Positions 1 to 5,051 of a stretch of 5,051 nucleotides of DNA are shown in pieces; position 1 is the stretch's first letter, and each line of letters opens with the position of its first letter. The stretch is from Propionibacteriaceae bacterium. GTDB taxonomy: Bacteria; Actinomycetota; Actinomycetes; Propionibacteriales; Propionibacteriaceae. The notes beneath the pieces were generated by a model. That model had not been told where the DNA came from and made no database searches. It saw only the letters and a program-made list of their open reading frames with translations. Where the stretch lies: assembly GCA_027346035.1 (NCBI GenBank), contig DAIESZ010000130.1:1-5051 (forward strand), written 5' to 3'. A program made the position numbers and the translations under genes.

Positions 1-563
1 GCCGGCGAAGCCAGCGACACCTCGATGCCCAGTTCTTCCATGACCTCTCGCTCGGCTCCCCGTGCCGGTGTCTCTCCCGGTTCGACGATGCCGCCCGGCA
101 GTTCCCAGTCGTCCTTGTAGGTGGTCTCGGCAAGCAGGACGTGGCCGCGGGCATCGGTGAACACGACGTGCCCGATGACCCGTTTCGTGGGCAGCACGGA
201 GTCCATCACCGCCGTGAACCGGTGGGCCCTCTCGGTCGGGTCGCCCGCGAGCCGGGCGTAGAGCAGCAGGTCGGAATGGGTGGCGTCGTCGTTGCGCCAC
301 GCGCCGCGCAATCGTCCCTCCCGCCGGAATCCCGCGCGATGCAGGGCCCGGATCGCCACGTGGTCCCATTCGGGAACGGACGCCTCGACGCGGCGTACCC
401 GCCCGCTGCCCAGGGCGTCGTCGGTGACCCGAGCGATCGCCTCGGCGAGACGACCCGGTGCGGGGGCGGAGCGCCAGCCGAGGACGCCGACGTCGTCCCG
501 CACCTGCACGTGCACGTCGGGGTCGTCGGGGTGGGACCGAGCGTGCGGCGGGGTTGACGACAC
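1..563 (-). CDS. GNAT-like segment fused to NUDIX hydrolase (N-terminal part, 3' end outside window)
   Basis: The first 187 codons are visible. Residues about 16-106 resemble the C-terminal half of a GNAT N-acetyltransferase: RRVEASVPEWDHVAIRAL (57-74), then RAGFRREGRLRGAWR (76-90) and HSDLLLYARL (96-105). The first strands of a normal GNAT are missing, and the acetyl-CoA loop (expected R/Q-x-x-G-x-G/A) is replaced by SAPAPGRLAE (32-41), so acetyl transfer is doubtful. A NUDIX domain starts near SVLPTKRVIGHVVF (122-135). It carries a complete Nudix box, G158-x5-E164-x7-R172-E173-x2-E176-E177-x-G179 (positions 92-24), the metal site for hydrolysing nucleoside-diphosphate-linked substrates. The substrate cannot be told. 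The GTG at 563 is the first plausible start, 8 bp after the glgB stop, but it has no clear SD sequence, so translation may be coupled to glgB. An in-frame GTG at 632, inside glgB, is an alternative and would add 23 residues of arginine-rich, unconserved sequence. The NUDIX call is firm; the start and the GNAT role are less so. Confidence 0.85.
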   Translation of the reverse strand, partial: MSSTPPHARSHPDDPDVHVQVRDDVGVLGWRSAPAPGRLAEAIARVTDDALGSGRVRRVEASVPEWDHVAIRALHRAGFRREGRLRGAWRNDDATHSDLLLYARLAGDPTERAHRFTAVMDSVLPTKRVIGHVVFTDARGHVLLAETTYKDDWELPGGIVEPGETPARGAEREVMEELGIEVSLASP

Positions 564-571
564 GAGCGCGA

Positions 572-2506
<1,935 letters not shown>

Positions 2507-2512
2507 GTCATT

Positions 2513-2518
2513 CTCCTT
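2513..2518 (-). promoter_or_regulatory. Ribosome binding site of glgB
   Basis: AAGGAG on the minus strand lies 6 bases before the ATG at 2506-2504 and supports that start. The same bases form one arm of a short inverted repeat (2513-2525), so access by the ribosome may depend on RNA folding. Confidence 0.85.
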
Positions 2519-2525
2519 CGAGGAG
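2513..2525 (-). promoter_or_regulatory. Small hairpin pairing the glgB Shine-Dalgarno
   Basis: In the mRNA sense the sequence reads CTCCT-CGA-AGGAG, a perfect 5-bp inverted repeat around a 3-base loop. The right arm contains GGAG of the glgB SD and the left arm is its complement, so the stem could mask the ribosome binding site. The repeat is seen directly; regulation is inferred. A 5-bp stem is only moderately stable and such motifs also occur by chance. Confidence 0.35.
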
Positions 2526-2531
2526 GGCTGC

Positions 2532-2545
2532 CCCGCCCGGGCGGG
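2532..2545. repeat. 14-bp perfect GC palindrome upstream of glgB
   Basis: CCCGCCCGGGCGGG is a perfect palindrome centred at 2538/2539, 25 bp upstream of the glgB ATG. It could be an RNA stem just 5' of the SD or a binding site for a dimeric regulator. In DNA this GC-rich it could also be chance. No -10/-35 pair can be recognised near it. Confidence 0.4.
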
Positions 2546-2612
2546 CGGTGCGATGTGCGGTTGTCGTCCCGGTGCCGGGGAGCGGCCGGCTCTGGGACGT
2601 GTGCTGGGATTC

Positions 2613-2638
2613 GTCTCGGGGCCGCGGTGCCCCGGGGC
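2613..2638. repeat. GC-rich hairpin in the mak-glgB gap
   Basis: The arms CGGGGC (2617-2622) and GCCCCG (2629-2634) pair perfectly around a 6-base loop. Allowing G-U pairs when read in the plus sense, the stem grows to about 10 pairs (2613-2622 with 2629-2638). In the minus direction, in which the genes run, no run of T follows, so it is not a standard intrinsic terminator. It might slow transcription or protect the mRNA end between mak and glgB; no function can be read from it. Confidence 0.35.
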
Positions 2639-2708
2639 TTCTCATTGTTGTGGAGGTTGGCGGCTCACGCCAGGAATCCGGGACGCCGGTGCCGCGAATT
2701 CCGGCGAC

Positions 2709-4013
2709 TCAATCACGCGGGCGTCCGGTGAGCTGGGCGATACCCGCCAGCGGGATCCCCACCCAATCCGGGCGGTTGCGGGTCTCGTAGACGACCTCGT
2801 AGACGGCCTTGTCCGCCTCGTAGGCCGCGAGGACGGCGGCGTCGGCCTCGGAGAGGGTGTCGGAATAGGCGCCGAGGAACGCGCGACGGTTGGCGGCGAG
2901 CCACGCCTGTGCCTCGTCGCCGAGCGGGTCGTCGTGGGCGCTCGTGGCGTAACTGAGCGAGCGCATCATGCCCGCGACATCGCGCCAGGGGGAGTCCGGC
3001 AGCAGTCGTTCCCACATCTGCTTCATCGGCTCGCCCTCGAAATCGATGATCCGCCAGGCTCCACCGGAGCTGCCGCGCAGGTGCAGGGTCTGGCCGAGGT
3101 GGAAGTCCCCGTGGATCCGCTGGCCGCGGAGACGGTGCCCGTCGAGCAGCCGGAACAGCGCGATGAGGTCGTCGCGGTGGGGTGCCAGCACCGGAGCCGC
3201 CGCGGTCGCCGTGTCGAGCCGCGCGATCATCGTTGCCGCGATGTCGCTCCCGGACAGGTGTTGTGTCGGGAAGGTGTCGACCAGGGCGTCGTGGATCGCC
3301 CGGAGGGCGCCACCGAGCATCGCGCTGTGCGCGGTGAAGTCGCCGCCCGTGCGCGCCGACTCCTGGGCGAGCCCCCAGCCGTCCTCGGCGTCGCGCAGGA
3401 ATTCGGCGAGCATCATGAGATCGACCACGCTCGTCCCGGTGCTGCCCGGGAGGGTGACCGTCGCGCTCATCCAACCGTGCAGCCGGGCGACGGCCCGCAC
3501 GCCGGCGCGGCCGAGGGCGTCGTGAACCTGGATGTCGAGGTTGTGCCCGGGCTCGAGTTTGCGGAACACCTTGAGCAGGGCCACATCACCGAGCATGACG
3601 TTGGTGTTCGACTGCTCGCCGGTGAACACCCTCGGGGTGAGGTCGCCGTCGAGGGAGTCGTTGACCACGGCATCCCAGGTGGGTGTCTCGCCGTTGGCGA
3701 GCAGGGCACCGACCGCGAGCCTCATCGCTTCGGAGTCGCGGGTGGCGTCGTGGGCGGTCCCGAGCGTCGGGTCGGACGCCGGGCCGATCACCGAGTCGTC
3801 GCCGCGTGAACGGTCTCGGTAGGCGATCAGCAGCTGGTAATGCTCGAGCGCACCGTCGGGGTAGGCGATGGTGGCGATCTCGGACCGCACGCCCGGGCGC
3901 CCGGCGGCGGGTGCGGCCAGCCAGTCGAGGGGGGTGAGCTGGACGAGCCGACCGTCGCGGCCCTTCCCGGAGAACCATCGCGCTCGGCTGATGTGGTTCC
4001 AGTAGTCGTTCAT
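2709..4013 (-). CDS. mak: Maltokinase (Mak/Pep2)
   Basis: This is a complete gene of 434 residues. Mak (EC 2.7.1.175) uses ATP to phosphorylate maltose at C1, giving the maltose-1-phosphate that GlgE consumes. The protein has the aminoglycoside-phosphotransferase/eukaryotic-kinase-like fold. An N-terminal cap with ARWFSGKGR (residues 11-19) matches the RQRWYAGRNR region of mycobacterial Mak. Next come a nucleotide-loop motif EQSNTN (133-138) and LLKVFRKLEPG (146-156) with the probable ATP-binding Lys148. The catalytic loop is HGDFHLGQ (301-308, at 3113-3090) with catalytic Asp303, and the metal-binding motif is IDFEGEP (323-329) with Asp324. PDSPWRDVAG (339-348) and DKAVYEVVYETRNRP (401-415) are also family signatures. 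The length is close to the 455 residues of the M. tuberculosis enzyme. The frame is open far upstream into glgE, but the ATG at 4013 is chosen because the family N-terminus begins there and GGAGGAG lies just before it. It follows glgE in the same direction. It stands alone, not fused to TreS as in some bacteria. Confidence 0.96.
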   Translation of the reverse strand: MNDYWNHISRARWFSGKGRDGRLVQLTPLDWLAAPAAGRPGVRSEIATIAYPDGALEHYQLLIAYRDRSRGDDSVIGPASDPTLGTAHDATRDSEAMRLAVGALLANGETPTWDAVVNDSLDGDLTPRVFTGEQSNTNVMLGDVALLKVFRKLEPGHNLDIQVHDALGRAGVRAVARLHGWMSATVTLPGSTGTSVVDLMMLAEFLRDAEDGWGLAQESARTGGDFTAHSAMLGGALRAIHDALVDTFPTQHLSGSDIAATMIARLDTATAAAPVLAPHRDDLIALFRLLDGHRLRGQRIHGDFHLGQTLHLRGSSGGAWRIIDFEGEPMKQMWERLLPDSPWRDVAGMMRSLSYATSAHDDPLGDEAQAWLAANRRAFLGAYSDTLSEADAAVLAAYEADKAVYEVVYETRNRPDWVGIPLAGIAQLTGRPRD

Positions 4014-4016
4014 CGT

Positions 4017-4023
4017 CTCCTCC
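4017..4023 (-). promoter_or_regulatory. Ribosome binding site of mak
   Basis: On the minus strand GGAGGAG precedes the ATG at 4013-4011, with 5 bases between the GGAGG core and the start codon. It is a near-ideal Shine-Dalgarno sequence. It decides the start, because the reading frame is open for hundreds of bases upstream through the gap and into glgE. Confidence 0.85.
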
Positions 4024-4105
4024 ACGGTTGTCGATGCGACACCGTCGGACCCGTCGCTGTCACCGCACGGGCCCGGTGCCGATGTCGTGGCCGTCCGGTG
4101 GCGGA

Positions 4106-5051
4106 TCAGGGCCTGACCACGAAGATGTGCGCGGGCTGCTGGGGGGACAGCCGCACGAACGCTCGCTGCCCCCAGGTGTGGGAACCCCAGTTGAGGTAGT
4201 CGTCGACGGTGATCAGGTCGGACGGCTGCAGCCCCAGTGCGGCCATGTCGAGGTAGATCTCGCCGTCGACGGTGGCGAACGGGTCGAGGCTGCAGACGAC
4301 GATGACCGTGTCGTCGCCCTCGGACTTGCTGTAGGCGATCACCTGGGCGTTCGTCGTGTGATGAAAGGTGATGTGTCGCAGCTGCTGCAGGGCCGGGTGC
4401 TCGCGCCGGATCTGGTTCAACTTGCCCAGCAGCATGTTGAGGTTGCCCGGCGCGTTGTAGTCGCGAGGTCGGTATTCGTACTTCTCCGAATCGAGGTACT
4501 CCTCGCCGCCGACCCGCAGCGGCAGGTGCTCGAGCAGTTCGAAGCCCGAATACACGCCCCACGACGGCGACATGGTGGCGGCCAGCACCGCCCGGATCGT
4601 GAAGGCGGCCGGGGCGCCCGACTGCAGGAACGTCGGGTTGATGTCGGGAGTGTTCACCCAGAAACTGGGCCGGTAGTAGGACGCCTGGGAGCCCGACAGC
4701 TCCCTGAGGTACTCCTCGAGTTCCCACTTCTCGTTGCGCCAGGTGAAGTAGGTGTAGCTCTGCTGGAAGCCGACCTTGCCGAGCGCCGCCATCATCTCGG
4801 GTCGCGTGAACGCCTCGGCGAGGAAGATCACCTCGGGATTCGTCCGCCGCACCTCGGCGAGCAGCCACCGCCAGAAGCTGATCGGCTTCGTGTGCGGATT
4901 GTCGACCCGGAACACGGTGACGCCGTGACCGATCCACAGCCGCAGGATGCGCAGGGCCTCGTGATGGATTCCCTCGGGATCATTGTCGAAGTTGATCGGG
5001 TAGATGTCCTGGTACTTCTTCGGCGGGTTCTCGGCGTAGGCGATGGTGCCG
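4106..5051 (-). CDS. glgE: GlgE, maltose-1-phosphate maltosyltransferase (C-terminal part, 5' end outside window)
   Basis: The visible 314 codons end at a TGA at 4108-4106; the usual length is about 650-700 residues, so the N-terminal half is missing at the window edge. GlgE (EC 2.4.99.16, GH13) is a cytoplasmic enzyme that moves maltosyl units from alpha-maltose-1-phosphate to the non-reducing end of an alpha-1,4-glucan. Numbering from the first complete codon, the stretch AENPPKKYQDIYPINFDND is characteristic of GlgE. The nucleophile is Asp50 in FRVDNPHTKP (4903-4901), the acid/base Glu79 in FLAEAF (4816-4814), and the third Asp136 in NTPDINP (4645-4643). The spacings of 29 and 86 residues match Asp394, Glu423 and Asp480 of Streptomyces coelicolor GlgE as I recall them. 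Asn8, Lys11 and Tyr13 also sit at the spacing of its phosphate-binding residues. The NPHTK motif separates GlgE from other GH13 enzymes. The C-terminal part (about 225-314) fits the usual beta-sandwich domain. It is the first visible gene of the cluster, 92 bp upstream of the maltokinase. Confidence 0.96.
   Translation of the reverse strand, partial: GTIAYAENPPKKYQDIYPINFDNDPEGIHHEALRILRLWIGHGVTVFRVDNPHTKPISFWRWLLAEVRRTNPEVIFLAEAFTRPEMMAALGKVGFQQSYTYFTWRNEKWELEEYLRELSGSQASYYRPSFWVNTPDINPTFLQSGAPAAFTIRAVLAATMSPSWGVYSGFELLEHLPLRVGGEEYLDSEKYEYRPRDYNAPGNLNMLLGKLNQIRREHPALQQLRHITFHHTTNAQVIAYSKSEGDDTVIVVCSLDPFATVDGEIYLDMAALGLQPSDLITVDDYLNWGSHTWGQRAFVRLSPQQPAHIFVVRP

Noticed and set aside
2613..2638. 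Intrinsic transcription terminator between mak and glgB
   Set aside because: The stem is good, but no T-rich stretch follows in the direction of transcription, and downstream genes belong to the same pathway.
2508..2645. A real 45-residue peptide gene upstream of glgB
   Set aside because: There is no SD before its ATG and the sequence has no conserved feature, so it is not listed as a gene. It is kept only as part of the coupling idea in the findings.
4014..4105. A regulatory element in the glgE-mak gap
   Set aside because: Apart from the mak SD, only a short CGGGCCCG palindrome and weak 4-bp stems are visible, which is expected at this GC content.
4014..4937. A much earlier start for mak, inside glgE (frame open to 4937)
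   Set aside because: The added sequence is the out-of-frame reading of glgE and is arginine-rich without motifs. The mak family N-terminus and a strong SD both point to the ATG at 4013.

Overview
The window looks like chromosomal DNA from a high-GC actinomycete (Actinomycetota). The grounds are a base composition of roughly two-thirds G+C by eye, strong GC bias at third codon positions, and the gene order glgE - maltokinase - glgB, a hallmark of actinobacterial alpha-glucan metabolism. The branching enzyme lacks the N-terminal N1 domain found in E. coli GlgB, and from memory also in the mycobacterial enzyme, so the source is probably not Mycobacterium itself. I cannot place it below phylum level.

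All four genes I can support lie on the minus strand, so transcription runs from high to low coordinates. (1) 5051-4106 is the C-terminal part of glgE, cut by the window edge, with the whole active-site triad visible. (2) 4013-2709 is a complete maltokinase (mak/pep2), 92 bp after glgE, with a strong Shine-Dalgarno (SD) sequence. (3) 2506-572 is a complete glycogen branching enzyme (glgB), 202 bp after mak. (4) 563-1, starting 8 bp after the glgB stop, is the N-terminal part of a protein joining a shortened GNAT acetyltransferase-like segment to a NUDIX hydrolase domain. It runs off the window.

The first three genes make a pathway. Mak phosphorylates maltose with ATP to maltose-1-phosphate, GlgE transfers the maltosyl unit onto a growing alpha-1,4-glucan, and GlgB adds alpha-1,6 branches. 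Maltose would come from trehalose through TreS, which is not in this window. The GNAT-NUDIX gene is closely coupled to glgB by position, but no function in glucan metabolism can be read from it.

The only sizeable non-coding stretch is the 202 bp between mak and glgB. It holds a GC-rich hairpin, a 14-bp perfect palindrome and a small hairpin that pairs the glgB SD. I see no tRNA, rRNA, CRISPR array, insertion sequence or phage gene. The window is mostly a conserved metabolic locus. The least ordinary items are the half-GNAT/NUDIX fusion and the possible structure around the glgB ribosome binding site.
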